Below are positions 1-13,500 of a stretch of 64,000 nucleotides of DNA, piece by piece; within the stretch, counting starts at the first letter, position 1, and each line of letters begins with the position of its first letter. Position numbers and translations under genes: made by a program. The stretch spans positions 188,899,455-188,963,454 of the forward strand of contig CANTUZ010000001.1 of assembly GCA_947846985.1 (NCBI GenBank), given 5' to 3'. The notes under the pieces were generated by a model. That model was not told the DNA's origin. It was given only the letters and a program-made list of their open reading frames with translations, and searched no databases. The stretch is from Fratercula arctica (taxonomy: Eukaryota > Chordata > Aves > Charadriiformes > Alcidae).

Positions 1-3000
1 CCCCTTCTTCTTTTGAGGACCGCTTCTTTTTGGGAACTCTTCTTTAATGCACTAGCTTTTCTTTCTGGATGTATATCCCATGGTTTTCCCACTCTAAACG
101 ACGTATGTGCAGAAGCAGAACACGTGATCAGCCTTCTAACAGGTAGTTCTGTCTCATGTCTCTTTATTAATTGGAGGATTCAGGAGAAGTTACTTTTGCT
201 TAGTCAAGGTGTTACCAAAATTTACAACCAGCCTATCAGTACCAGTTGCAGCCACAGGCCTCTACTTTAAAAGTTCGGTTTTGGACTCTGCACATTCCCC
301 TGCCCCAACATACACCCAACTGTCTGCTGCCTGTTTAGCACTCACAATTTAAATTATTTCTCACCTCAAACACATATATAAAGTCCTTATGTGTGTTTCT
401 TAATTCCCTGCGCACCTACCCCTCCATTCAGTTAAACTGATTTTTATGCACAATGCTATCTATCTGGTGAATTGCTAAAGACCATACTTACCACCCTCAA
501 GGGATATAGGTGCATGAGTGCACTATGAGAACAATTCTTCTCTTTTTACTTTTACCATGGCACTTAATGATTGTAGCAGCTGCACCAATGTTACGAAGCA
601 ATGTCATTCAGTAGGAGCAGAACCATAAAATGAAACGGTTGGTGCTGAGTGTTAAGATATGCAGACACGGCATGAGGTTTAGCTATCCGAACAGACCCTG
701 AGAAACTACAGAACGTGACATGAGAAATTGCTGAACACAACAAATAACACAGTGAGAAGCTGGCAAAAGTTACAGCTAGTGCTGTGAGGGATGGCTGGAT
801 TGCACAGATGGCGAAGGGGGAGTTATGTGAGAAACGGCCAAGATTCACAGGTAATTGTGGGGAGCATTGGGGATCTATGGGGGAGAAGGACCTAGGTAAC
901 CATATGGGTAATATGAGGTAAGGCTGAGATGACCTAGGCAACAGCATCAGAAGTATTAAATTTGGGTAATGGTGTAGCAAAATCGAGACCACTGGAGAAA
1001 AAATAATTACATGTGCATTGTTTATTTGGGAGGAGACTAGGGTGGAGGAAGGAAGGATCAAGGTGGATGGTTGAGAAGTGCAACTATGGGAAAATGAAGA
1101 GGAGGGGAGGAGCCTGTTTTATGTAAGCAAGTGGCTGGTCAGTACACGTGTCTGACTGAGCCTCACTACTTTTGCTTTGTCATGTTGCTCTCTTCCTATG
1201 TGTGTGTGTTCAAAAGTCTGAATGACAGCAACTAGACACCAGGTTGTGTGTATACTTACCTAGTGAACTTCAGTCCCCTGTGTGCATGTGTGCGTGCACA
1301 TCTGCCTCTCTGAAATACTTCTGCCCGTCTGCTGGCTGGGCCTGCGAACAGGAACAGCAGCAGCTTTGCTAAATGTAGTAAAATGCAGGAAATGGTGATA
1401 ATCAGGAGTTTGACTTCAAAAGCAGTGACTCTAAGTCAGAACTGAGACAACAGTGTAGTCACATAGGATGCTACTTCATACGTTCTCATTCAGTTTTAGC
1501 TTTTCTAAGGCTGATGGGTCCTTCCAGGCTGATGGTCATGATGTTTTTCCTTGTGATTCCACACCTTTATTCGTCCATCACTATCCTCTGTAAGATTTCT
1601 AGTTCTCTTTATGTCTTTTGAGGGAAGGATGACAAGAGAAAGAGTTTCTGCACATCATCAAGCTGTAATGAAGAATTGATGAGTATCACAATCATGCTGA
1701 TGGTATCCATTTTGTGCTCTATTCCTTATCCTTAAAACATTTTTTTTTAATGTCAGCTGAAGAATTTCAGAATAATGTTATGGTGTAAATTATCAAAGAC
1801 ATTAAGTTAACAGATATAGCCTGTCCCTGATTGGACACCAAATTAGAAGACAGCAGAAAAAAGACATATTCTGATGGAAAAACACGGAGTTTGAGATCTG
1901 ATCTGAGGTCAACTTTCCTGGGTCGTGATTTATGGCTGGAACTTTCAGAAGTAGAGAACCTAGGCATAGAGAGATTTATGCAGACCTTGTTAAACCTGAA
2001 ATGTACTAAACTGGGTGCTCGCAATGATATATATGAATATATAATCTTTAAGATCACCTATCTAATAATCCATCCACAGGAGCAGAGACATCCACCACAG
2101 CAGACCCTACAAAATATTTCTATGATGGAAAAAAACCCTGGAACAAAGTCTTCTACTACATTTATTAAGATGTCTGCTTTGTTGCCTCAGGTGAATGATC
2201 TTAGAAAATCACATGTCCATGTTAATACCAACGATTACTGCATTACTAAGTAAGAAGGAAAGAACAGAAGGGCTGATACAGATCATTGAAGGAGAGCGAA
2301 CACTGTACTAGCAATGCAATGCATGTTAGTTCAGCTCTTCATCTTCCTGGGATAAATGAAGCTTTCTCACTCAACTGGGATGTGAAATTAATAAATAAAC
2401 AAACAAACAAATTGCAAATTACAATTTCAGAAATTCAGGAAGCTGCAATTCTTTTGCAAAAAATAAAAGCAATATTAGAATATCAGCTGGGTTCCCTCTC
2501 TTTTGGGTAAACTCAATCCTTTCACTGGATTCTTAGTACTCAGGTATATATTCTGTTTAAGCCCTTACATGCAAGCAAAATACTAGAAATTTATCTTGGT
2601 GAAGATTTGACTAGCTCTGAGCATTTGCCAATGAAAATAAAACCTGCAACGCTGCTGCAAATCCTTCCTTGTGCAAACCTACTTTATGTTTGTATTTACT
2701 GACCATTATTAGCATGAAAATACGATAGGAAAGGTCACTGTAGAACCATCTACTTACTTGTACTTTTATCCTTCATCAGTTAATGCTAATTTGCTAAGTT
2801 TACATGTCAAAACAAAGCATTTTCAGCCCCTTCTGTTCCACTGATACCAGAAAAAAAACCAAGCTTTGCCTCTCGGTTCATACATCAACCCAATTGTTAC
2901 CAAGGATCTTACTTCAGAACACTAAACTCCGTTTGCAACTTTACTGCTAAATTGACCATAGCTCGCTTTCATGAGCTACGAGGTAACAGCTGTGCAATAC

Positions 3001-6000
3001 TGGCAGTGATTTACTTGTATCAGAGACAGGCAAAGTCCACATCTGACCACTTTCTATCTTCTCCAGTACACTGGATCCAGTTCTGAACGTTGCAGCAGAA
3101 TCTACTCTTTTAGTAGGCTGAATTAAGAGTGAATTTGGAAATGTTGGCAGAAATACCTATCAGCTTGGTAATGTGTGCTCAGACTTTTTAAAATCAGCTG
3201 TCACAGAGATATATTAACATGGAGAGGGTAGTATTTTTCACAGGCTACGTCATAGGACTGTCTCCTAGCTCCAGGGCTTAATTGCAGATCCTCACTGAAT
3301 CCAAACTGCGCGTTAGGCTGAAATAGGTGATATTTCCCCCAGGCTTCAGTTTACCTTGAGATGAAACTAGGCCTGCAGAAAAAGACTGAAGTTCAGCAGG
3401 GGGCTCTTGAGTATAGAGAATCGGTGGAGCTGGTCACAGAGAATGGATGCCCCTCCGTTCAGAGGCTTCCATAGGGACCTTTTTCCTCATCCCAAATTCA
3501 TTGTGCTTCAAAATTTGCTGACTAGGACTCACATGCTACAGTAAAAAGTCTCCAGTTTCCAGTATATTCCAGTTTCCAATGTTTGGCTCGGAAATTATTC
3601 TTTTTTTTTCTGAATAGTGCTGATTTTTATATATATGTTCCTCCCAGTGGGGAGTGTGTCATGACTGAATATTAGCAGAATAAATTATGACAAGAGTCCT
3701 GAGATCCTAAAGGACTGATAGGTTTTGAATTCTCTAGCTTCATAAGTAAAGTAAGCTCCTGTTCTGCAGTTGGAGTAATGTAAAAGGCTAAAGCTTGATT
3801 TATAGCTTCAGGGACAATTTATCCTTTTGCCTTTTTAGAGGCGGTCCACACAACTTGCCTTGCCAAAACTGAATTTTTTAGGTAAGTTCCAAGAATCCTT
3901 GATTACTTTGCTTGATCCACAGTGCTGAAGGTGGTTGCATTTAGTTTCTGGTGTGCAAGACAGTGGTGTCTCTACATCAGTTCAAGACAATGTAGATTGA
4001 AATGGACTATACAAATTTCCAATATTAATGTGACAGAGTACAGGCTGCATGTAACATTAAGAATTATGAAGCTTTGCTACTTAGTTCAAACACTGCTCCT
4101 TTCCCCTTGTCTTTTATTTATATTTTCAATTTTGAATCATGTATATAAAACAACAGTGGTGGTGAAATCAGAAACTCTGGCTGCTGGCAAGTTTTTCATA
4201 AATAATTACAAAATGCAAATTTCCAGAGTAAATTTCTAGTAATTGACTTGTAATTAACCAAATAAAATATTTTCTCCTTGAAGTGTTTCTTGCAAGATTC
4301 ATTTTGCTAATGCATTTTACAAAGTGAAAGATCATTGCTTTAGACTGCAAAACTTCAACTTGCAGGACAACCCTCCCCCCAAATAAAAATGCAGGACAAC
4401 AGTGTTACTATTCAGGCATTTTTCCAATTTATGCATTTGTACTAAAGCACAGGCAGACTACCTAAAGCCACTTGTCACTTGAATGAAAACTGTGTTCTTC
4501 AAGCTCTGTAGATATGACCTAGCTGCAATGATGACTATAAACACCCATACACAGACTACCTTTCTGGAAATGCTCTCATTAATAAATAAAAGATAATTTA
4601 GTGGCATGGCAACATCATTCTCTAAGCAAAGCAGCAGCAATGCTGACAGATGTTCATTTGACATGGATGAAGGGAGGTACGTTTTCATCAAGTTAAGCTG
4701 GGGAAATCTATACGATTCAGACGCTACAGTCAGAAAACCTGACAACAATTTCTTGCCGCAGTGTTTGGAGATATGCAATAGACTGTGGTTTTATATGAAT
4801 AAGAGGAACAGACATTTATATTCATTTTCCCTTCACAATATATCTCTAATTCTTCTGATAGTTGAGAATTCTTATCAGCTCAGTCAGCAACATGTTCATC
4901 CCTCTTCTAATCATTTTTACTGCTTGCTCACACACAAGTCTTCCTTACAAATTGCATTTCTGTCTTTTGGAAACAAATGGTGCCAAAAGACCATTTTAAA
5001 GATACAAAAATGCAAAAGGATCCTTCACTGAAAGATAAGACTTTGTATAGAAAAAAAAAAAAGTAAGCATGTCGTAATGAAAAATATGAATGTATAATTT
5101 GTTGTAAACATGTCCCTCGTTATTCTTTCACAACCTAAAAAAGCAGAAGATCTTGTATCAGTATAATAGCTGTTTCTAAAGACACCTTTCATTTTCCTCA
5201 GTAAGACATACTAAATCACAAAGCATTGCTGTAAGATTGCATGATGCAAGACAAAAGTTATTTTTAATTATTATGTATCTGTAGTCACCCAGCTTAATAC
5301 TGCTACAATGGCAATATCTCTATGACACATTCTTAAGATCCCATGTATCCAGTTCTAGAAAAGGTTTTCTTTCAGCAACTCTGTTCTCCCAAACTTTTAG
5401 ATTCTTTCTTATGTAAGGAATTAATAGCTGGATAATTCTATCAGTAGTTCAGAATTATAATCTATATGCTTTCCTCCTGTGTAAAACTATGTGTATGCAA
5501 AATGTCATGGTTGTTATGAAGCACAGATGACAACTATGCAAATATTTTATTGCCAGTATTTCTCAACAGGATTTATGCTGTCTTTTGTGGCATAGATAAA
5601 GAGGTGCTCACTTTCTTAGACCAAGTCTTGGGATCCACTTGCTGCCACACAGTAAAATCTCATAGGTGTTATTGGTAGGCCTGCAGAGAAGATCTGAACA
5701 AAATCAACCGACTATTATTTCCTTTTGCATTATATTGAAGATGGTACTTCAGGGTTCTCATCCAGAATTTTGGCCAAAGACAATAAACAGTATAACCCAC
5801 AGAGCGTTCTGTCCCAGAAGAGCTTGCTAACTATATTCACATTGATTAAAACATTATTTTTGAACCAATAACCAGTGACAAGAGAAACATATCTGAGCTA
5901 TTCTTCCATAAAGGGCTGTGTAAAACTTAAAATTCTGCTCCAGTTGTCAACAAACTGCTGTGTGATTGCCCAGAACAGAAGTTTTTCTGTTTAACAAAAA

Positions 6001-7865
6001 TCACAGCTAAGCTGGTATCGGGAGAAAGACAAAGGGAGATCTAACAATGAATGAAGCTTTTACACTTTTTTCCAAATTAATGTAGATTTCCAGATTTAAC
6101 TGGGGCTTTCTGATTGTAATGTCAAATGCTTATCAAAGAAGTCTAGAGAGACTCCATTGTTTTTCTGTATGAATTCTAAATTATAATGACAATAAACTGC
6201 TCTAGGCATTGTGCATTTCAGGTCTATTATTATACTTCACATTAGGCTAGAATCACTTGGGTCTTCAGTCTAATGTTTTATTCCACTACCCAAGGTGTAC
6301 TAAAACTGGCCCAAAATGCACCGCTTTTTATTTCTAATTGTTTAAGGAATTTGATTATTCTCAGTGGGTGCTATTCAATGCCTATTTAAAATGTCATATA
6401 TATGCTTGCTGGAAATTTATACTTCTTGTTTATTTATTACCTTATCATAAAACACAAATTGCTTGTGGAAATCAATGCTCAGCTGCACATTCTTGCACGA
6501 GAATCTTTGAAATTAGAAACTACATTCATTTTCAGATTTGGAGAACAGATAAAATGTTGCTGACTGGATTTTAAAGAGTTTATTCGTTATTTTTGTAAAT
6601 AATTTAACATTCTGTTTTCCAAATAATTTTATGTTTAATGCCTTTATGTGCTGCATATGAAAACAAGATTCAATTTTTTTTTTATTTTTTTTTTTTTTTT
6701 AGATTATGATAAAGGATTTTTATTTAGTTCTATTATTTTCATGTAAGCTAGAAAAGCTAAAAAAACCTGGTATGATCAGAGATCAAGTGGTCCATCTGTT
6801 TTTTCTATTCAGATATCTTTTTTGGAATTGAACTAACAGGTAAATTACTTATTACACCAGATTGGTAGATATGGTGCTGTTTGTTCTAATATTATAGAAC
6901 AAAAAACAATATAATCCCAGATGTGTCACTGGGATTCTCTACTCAGTTCTCTACTCAGAAGTCTGTTTGTATTTCCTTTCCCTCCTTCATCTCTAAGTTT
7001 TCAGGAGGTTTTTTTTTTGCCCCTAAGAATCAAGAGATTTTTTTCATCAGTACCACTGTAGTCAGAGACTTCCCTAAAGCCAGAAACTTTGACTCCTGTG
7101 GACCATCCAAGTGGTGCGTGAAACTGTATGACTGTCACCTGTGCTATTCATAACAAGAGAGGGAGGAACATTTCCGGAGGCCAAGAAAGGCTGCACCTCT
7201 CCATCCAGGCTTGGGCTAGCTGGTACTGCCCAAGACCTTCTCCCACACTCCCATAACAAGAACCTGCTAAGGATGTGTGTCTCAGGCAGTTCTCTTCCCA
7301 ATATTTGCATGGGAGGAAATGCCTCAATCTCTGTCGTTTAGGATTGATCAGACATGCTAAATAGACCCAGGTGTCAGCCTGCATTGCTTGATCTTTTCTT
7401 ATGTCTTTTCCATAGGCTTTTAGCACACTCTTGACAGTTCATTATGGTTGTCCCTATACTGCTGGTGTGAGTGAAAATTGCACTTCTCTTTAGAACAGAA
7501 ATACCCCAGTAGTAAAATACTACCTGAGAAAGATGAGATATCGTCAGCATTATATCATATATCCCTTCCTCATTGTCATTTGGTCTTGCAGATTGGCAGT
7601 TTAATTGAGAAGATAAAGCAACACTAGGTACTAATTTTGGTAGCAGCTGGTTTTAATACTTGGTAAAATTAGTCCAAACCGACACACTGTAAGAGGTAGA
7701 ATGACATACAGTAGATTATAAAATTATGTAACTAAGTAACAGATAACAAGTAAAGTTTGATATGACAGATAAAACTCAAGTAACAAACAATAAGTAATTA
7801 ATAATTTGAGCCGTATCAGTGCATGGCTGGCACCATTTTTCAGACTACTTCAGACATGCTGTGAA
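1..7865. other. AT-rich unique DNA, no gene recognised
   Basis: No repeat, RNA gene or convincing exon was recognised in this stretch. Open frames of up to about 156 codons occur (591-1061 minus, 1831-2253 plus, 4606-5031 plus), but none has a known motif, signal peptide or repeated domain, and none is bounded by a clear splice pattern. Simple tracts include an A12 run at 5051-5062 and an interrupted poly-T at 6674-6700. A short A/C-rich stretch lies near 2394-2410. It is probably intergenic or intronic, although an unrecognised short exon cannot be excluded by reading alone. Confidence 0.6.
6674..6700. repeat. Poly-T tract
   Basis: A thymine run interrupted by a single A at about 6684. No retrotransposed gene could be recognised on either side, so it is treated as a plain homopolymer. 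Confidence 0.85.
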
Positions 7866-8806
7866 TCATACAATCATAGAATCACAGAATCATTTAGGTT
7901 GGAAAAGACCTTTAAGATCATGACGTCCAACCATTAACCTAACACTGCCAAATACATCACTAAACCATGTCCCTAAGCACCACACCTACACATCTTTTAA
8001 ATACCTTCAGGGATGGTGATTCGACCACTTCCCTGGGCAGTCGGTTCCAATGCTTCGCAACATTTTCAGCAAATAATTTTTTCCTAATATCCAGTTTAAA
8101 CCTCCCCTGGCACAACTTGAGGCTGTTTCCTCTTGTCCTATCACTTTTTACTTGGGAGAAGAGACCGACACCCACCTCGCTACAACCTCCTGTCAGGTAG
8201 TTGTAGAGAGCGAGGTCTCCCCTCAGCCTCCTTTTCTCCAGGCTGAACAACCCCAGTTCCCTCAGCTGCTCCTCATAAGACACGTGCTCCAGACCCTTCC
8301 CCAGCTTCACTGTCCTTCTCTGGACATGCTTCAGCACCTCAATGTCTTTCTTGTAGTGAAGGGCCCAAAACTGACCACAGTACTCAAGATGTGGCCTCAG
8401 CAGTGCCAAGTACAGGGGGACAATCACGTCCCTAGTCCTGCTGGCCACACTATTTCTGATACAAGCCAGGATGATGTTGGCCACCTGGGCCACCTGGGCA
8501 CACTGCTGGCTCATATTCAGTTGGCTGTTGACCAATGCCCCCAGCTCCTTTTCTGCCAGGCAGCTCTCCAGCCACTCTTCCCCCAGCCTGTAGCGCTGCA
8601 TGGGGTTGTTGTGACCCAAGTGCAGGACCCGGCACTTGGCCTTGTCGAACCTCACACCATTGGCCTCGACCCATCGATCCAGCCTGTCCAGATCCCTCTG
8701 TAGAGCCTTCCTGCCCTTGAGCAAATCTACACTCCCGCCCACCTTGGTGCCGTCTGCAAACTCACTGAGGGTGCACTCAATTTCCTTGTCCAGATCACTG
8801 ATAAAG
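7866..8806 (-). mobile_element. CR1 non-LTR retrotransposon, 5'-truncated 3' fragment
   Basis: On the minus strand this is the 3' part of a chicken-repeat-1 (CR1) LINE. It carries the C-terminal part of the ORF2 reverse transcriptase, a short 3' untranslated region (about 7866-7957) and a terminus of degenerate 8-bp ATTCTATG-like repeats (about 7866-7892), the hallmark 3' end of avian CR1. The 5' limit is approximate: homology to the family is clear to about 8806, just upstream of the RT catalytic motif, which fits the usual 5' truncation during target-primed reverse transcription. The reading frame is still open throughout, so this is the youngest of the three CR1 copies here. A G/T-rich and poly-T tract follows at 8838-8914. 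Confidence 0.93.
7960..8806 (-). pseudogene. CR1 ORF2 reverse transcriptase, C-terminal remnant
   Basis: The minus-strand frame reads without a stop from about 8806 down to a TAG just after the final residues RDMV (7960). It includes the RT palm motif region, then family-typical segments such as [34 protein letters not shown] and [10 protein letters not shown]. The catalytic motif, normally FADD in this family, reads FADG here (8749-8760), so one of the two metal-binding aspartates is lost. The endonuclease domain and most of the RT are missing. It is a dead remnant and not a host gene. The open frame reflects a fairly recent insertion. Confidence 0.9.
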
Positions 8807-8837
8807 GAATAAGGTATAATAAATTTGGGATTTAAAT

Positions 8838-8914
8838 TTCAGTTTTTGTTGGTTTTGGTTTGGGTTTTGTTTTGGTTTGGTTTTGGTTTTGTTTTTTTTT
8901 TTTTTTTTTTTTTT
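8838..8914. repeat. G/T-rich low-complexity tract ending in poly-T
   Basis: Irregular TTTGG and TTTTG units run into an uninterrupted T23 at 8892-8914, followed by a short C run and A run. The tract lies about 30 bp beyond the truncated 5' end of the minus-strand CR1. Whether it predates the insertion cannot be told from this copy. Confidence 0.85.
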
Positions 8915-10007
8915 CCCCTAAAAAACCCCATCATTTAAAAACTACATTCATCTTTTCTGGGGTTCTAAAATTCAACTGAAAACTAGGTATTGTGATTCTT
9001 CAAAATAAGTACACTAAAAGTCAACATCAGTAAAATCTTAGCAAGTCCATTTTTCATATAAAAAGAGAGATCCTAAAAATATGATAAGCATTCCTCTGTA
9101 ATGCAAATGGCCTAGGTGTTGAACTTTGTACTAACTTGTTAAACTCTATTGTCATTAATATCTTTGGATATCATTAATAACTCTTGGATGGAGTTTGCTT
9201 GATAGGCTTCAAATTTTGTTCAGGTGGATGGAGAGGGGAGTTATAAAAAGTGGAATTATTATAGGATTTGCAGAGGGGACTCTCTTAAAGACATTTTTTT
9301 CCTCCTAAGGATGAGCTTATTTTGATGATTAATAAACCCTAATTCTGCAGCTGGCTTAATGTGAGTGAATTTTAATGGCCTCACATATGGAAGTCAGAAA
9401 TGGGATTTGTGTCTTAGAATTCTAGGACATTTGTTTCTAAGGCAGAGACGGTTAGCATAATATAGCATAGAATCTGAATATAAAATTATACACAACTTAT
9501 CCCTTTACTGAACATTAAAGTGAATGTGTGACAGCCCTGGGAGATAAAAATATGCAAGTACATTTTATTTGTTGATAATTTCATTAGTTTCATGCATCAC
9601 TGATTGTATATGGTGTAAAAGAATAGGAATTATGTAAGAAAATATTTCTGCTTGCAAAAGAAATGTCAGAAATGTCTATTATTGTGGAGTTCAAAAATTG
9701 TACCATCATGTGAACAACGTATTTCACATCTGGAACAAACATAATAAATGACTACTTTAAGACACTTATTCGGATTTAACCCTGTACTTAGTAAAACAAT
9801 ATTCAATACTGAACAGCCTATGGAGCTATCAAAAGATGGAGAAAGCAAATTCATTTGTGGTGAAGAGTGTAATCTGTGTCACGAAAAAGACCTTTCAAGC
9901 CTCAACCAGTCTGTATGGGTTTTTAGAATGGGAAAAATCCTTCAAAATCTTTTCACCATTCTGACTATTATGCTTTTTTTTTTTTTTTTTCTCTGTATGA
10001 TGGCCAG
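8915..10007. other. AT-rich unique DNA with one poly-T run
   Basis: No gene or known repeat recognised. A T17 run lies at 9974-9990. A plus-strand open frame across 9748-10044 contains that run translated as polyphenylalanine and shows no domain, so it is not called as a gene. Confidence 0.6.
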
Positions 10008-10545
10008 TAGTACAGGTACCACTGATAAACCAGGCAAGAAGTGATAGTGCCCCATCCCCAGCTTCTGGCAGAAGTCCCACCTGCCCTTCCACATCCTCAG
10101 GGGCCATTTGCCCCCGAAGTCACTCCCCCTCCCCGAGTCACCTCATGTGTTGTGACTGCCTGGCAGGACCAGCCACCCCAACTGCTTTATTCAGGAGAAC
10201 GTCAGACCCAGAAGGCACTTCCCCTACCGACACAGGGGGGGTGCCATTTTGTTGTGGCCACCATTTTATGACAGAGCCACTACCATTTTATGGCAGGGAG
10301 CTGCCATTTTGTTAAACGACACAACCCATGGGTTTTCATACTGCTCGGTGATTGGCTGATGGCCATTTCTTGAATATATTGTGTACAAATGTATATCTTT
10401 ATGTACGTGTATATATATATAAACATAGAAAACTTAAAGTGGCACCTTCCTGTATGCCATGACTGGGGGCTCCCTTTTGTTTTGTGCTTCTGGGCAGACT
10501 GCTAGGGTCAGCTAGTCCTGCCAGCCCCTAACAGGACTGCCTGAG
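10008..10545. mobile_element. Possible LTR of an unclassified endogenous retrovirus
   Basis: This block is clearly richer in G and C than its surroundings and has LTR-like organisation on the plus strand. It has several GCCATTTTG/CCATTTTATG units (about 10243-10315), a CCAAT-box-like GATTGGCTGATGG near 10350, a TATA-like TATATATATAAA near 10411-10422, and a downstream GC-richer portion to about 10545. I could not match it to a named family, and no TG...CA ends or flanking duplication could be fixed, so limits and strand are uncertain. It could instead be a decayed 3' UTR of another element or a unique GC-rich patch. Confidence 0.35.
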
Positions 10546-13500
10546 GACATGTGCATATGACAGCATCAAGAAACGGTCTATATTGTATATCTGTATATAT
10601 AGATACATATACATGAATTTACACATTAGAATATAGTCCATCTAATTGATTTTTTGGGAAGAGATGTTTACAGAGTAGTAAAAGGTAAGATTTTAGGTGG
10701 AACGCGAAAGATCTTTCACAGGATGGGTAAAGTATATAAAGAGATAAGCATGAAGGAATGAAGGCAGGCAGAAATACTCAGAACCAATTAACAATAAAAG
10801 GCATTTAGTCCCTGAAGGGAGGCATTCTTTGCCTAAACTTCTGCTCCAATGCAAACACACGGTATGAACTATACAACTGGGCTGGAGGCAGTTCACCTTT
10901 TTATTGATATTTTCTGCCTGTGTTCTGTATTGGATGCATTCATTTTTACAACTGAAATTTGAACAAGTGACTTTTTTCAGAGGCCTGCTGTATGAATTTT
11001 GAAAGGTATTTGAAGGTAGTTAATGGTAGTCTGGTGAAATTCTGTTGAAATAACTACTCACAGGCACAAAGTAGCATATCCATTCAATAGAATTTTCTTT
11101 TTTCTTTATCTGAACCCATTTCAGAGCATGCAGAACACTGGGAAACACTGGGAAAAAGTTCAGTTGAAAGGAACATTTTTAAAAGGTTCAGCATAAGGCA
11201 GTCATCTTGATTATTTCTCCATTCTCAAACCTCTATAAGAATCCTTCCATTCAAGAAAGTCTGGCATGTACTAAGTTTTAAGACTACTTTTGCGTTTCTT
11301 AAGCCACGGATTCCACAGAATTTGTCAGGTCCTGACAATGCAGAATGCAAGACTGACCTTGTGTCCACAGTCTGGGTTTTGTTGTAGATAAACTGTTGCT
11401 TTCTTCTAGGAAAACTTCAGAAATAAGTATGAATAATAAATTATCCTTCCCTAACAGTACAGGCAATTTGCAGGACAGAAGAAAAGCATTAGGAAAAGAA
11501 AAACGTTAGTAGCAGAATTTGAGAAAGGTAATATTTCAGCCGTGTGCTCTCTGCTTGATTCGTTAATAAACAGAAGGTTACATAGTTTCTGGAGATATTA
11601 TTGCACTTGAAAAACACAATGTTTCCACATTTCTCAGAAATCTAACCTAGGAAACAACAAGGTGTTAAGAGTTGTTGGATTACCTTGGTCTAATAAAGCT
11701 GCAAATTTTCAAGCCGCAGTAAATCAGGATCTGTGAGAGATTTTTATAGGCTATTGGCAGGAGACTAAATTACCTGAAAATAGGCACGGAATGAGTCTGT
11801 TCTCCCCACTGATGTATGTGATCATGTATTTTCATCTATGATGCATAATAGGAGTATCGCTGATTCACAGGAGGATATATCCCAACTGATACAGGGTGGA
11901 GCCAGCTGTAGAGTATTAAAAATTCCTCTGTACTCATGTTGTGTATTTCAATATTCAGAACTTAAACCTATCCTAAATGTTGCATTTCTGAGCTCTCTAA
12001 TGTGTTTCATTTCCCATTGCCTTCTTTGGGAGTTGTTAATACACTGTAGCCTGCAAGATCAAGTGCACTGACCACTTCAAAAACATGAATCTGTATGATA
12101 GCAGGCTATTTTACACTGGAGCTAAAGAATTTAATTCCCGCCCTCCCCCCAACGAAGGCTAATTTTATGAAAAGTCAATTATCCCAGCCTCTTACTCAGC
12201 CTGGTAACTATTTAATCACTATTTAGTATCAACATTCATGAAGCAAAGTTGTTTAAGAACATTAGGGCAGGAAAGGATTGGAAAGAGAGGATGTGTGTAC
12301 ATAAAGAAAGGCTGCTAGCTAAACTAGCATGTGCAAATATGATCCCCAGGTTAAGTTAACTTAGTTAGTACTGCCCCCTGTTCTCCAATTAAATTCAGTG
12401 TACAAAAATATTAAAGCAATATTTATTTGAGCAGGCAGGCAATGAAAAAAAAAAGTACCATTAACTGGCTATAAGCACAGGTTGGGTTTCATGGTTCATC
12501 ACAGGCCATGATGCAGTCAAAGCCTGATGAATATGAAAGAGCTATTCCTCTTGCCTCTAACGTGTCTGTTCAGATTACAAGTCCACAGCTGCTTCCCTCT
12601 TTGCTGCTTAGATAGGAGAACCACAAGCTGTGTAAGAGTCACAACACGACCTTCCATCCATCATGATAGCATACCAAAGCAGTCAAATCCACATTTTCTC
12701 CACCGAGCAAAAAGTCTAGATTTACCAATTTTGGGACATCTATATTGCATACTGTTCTTAGCAGACATGGCTGATACTGGAAAATAGCTGAAATCACTCA
12801 TGCAAAGACTTTGTCCATTTTTCTGCATATGTACAGTCTACCATGGCTCCAAAACTTTGTCTTCAGCAGTCTTTTGCAATTCTTATGGAGCAAACTGATG
12901 CAATCCTCTGCCAGCTTTTATCTCCATTAAACAGGAAGAATTTATCCTATCCCAATAACACTCCTACCACTCAATGAAGGGAAAGCTCTACGAGGTCCGG
13001 GAGCAGTACCATCTTCTTCATTTATTGCTCAGAAGGAAATGGTGGCTGATAAGAGAATAGAAAAAATAAAAGTAACACCCTCCCAGTGAAAACAAAAGTG
13101 TGTGGCAGTAGATCATGTGTGCCACTGCACTCTACTGAGATCTCTCTCCCTAGACCATGTAGGGTTCCCCGTGCATGGTACCTCAGCTAATAAACATAGC
13201 ATTTGCCAACTGCTATATCGGTCATTTTTCTTCCTTTTTAAAAACTTATCTTGTAAGCTTCTTGAAGCAATTGTACCTGGATTTCATGGCCTGCAGCCCC
13301 CCTCTGATCTCTGTTGCAACTTCTAAGTATACCACAATGTAAATAAATACAACTGTGTAGTTCATTGTAGTAGTAGCAATCTCTTCTACACAGGTGCTTA
13401 GGTAGGTTTTTTTGGCTTATTATCATTAGCCTGATGAAAGAATACACCACTGATTGTTAGTCTCTTTTTCTGTCTTCCTCTCTTTATTCTTAACAATTAT

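Noticed and set aside
591..1061. 156-codon open frame on the minus strand
   Set aside because: Composition is leucine/serine-rich without a clear signal peptide or domain, there are no splice-site or promoter cues, and it is consistent with chance.
1831..2253. 140-codon open frame on the plus strand
   Set aside because: No domain recognised. The second half is low-complexity, and an overlapping minus-strand frame of 96 codons shows that stops are simply sparse here.
4606..5031. 141-codon open frame on the plus strand
   Set aside because: No recognised motif, AT-rich codon use like the surrounding DNA, and no acceptor or donor pattern that would make it an exon.
8152..8703. 183-codon open frame on the plus strand
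   Set aside because: It is antisense to the CR1 reverse-transcriptase frame and is only a shadow of it.
9748..10044. 98-codon plus-strand frame with a phenylalanine run
   Set aside because: The run comes from a T17 homopolymer, and no domain is present.
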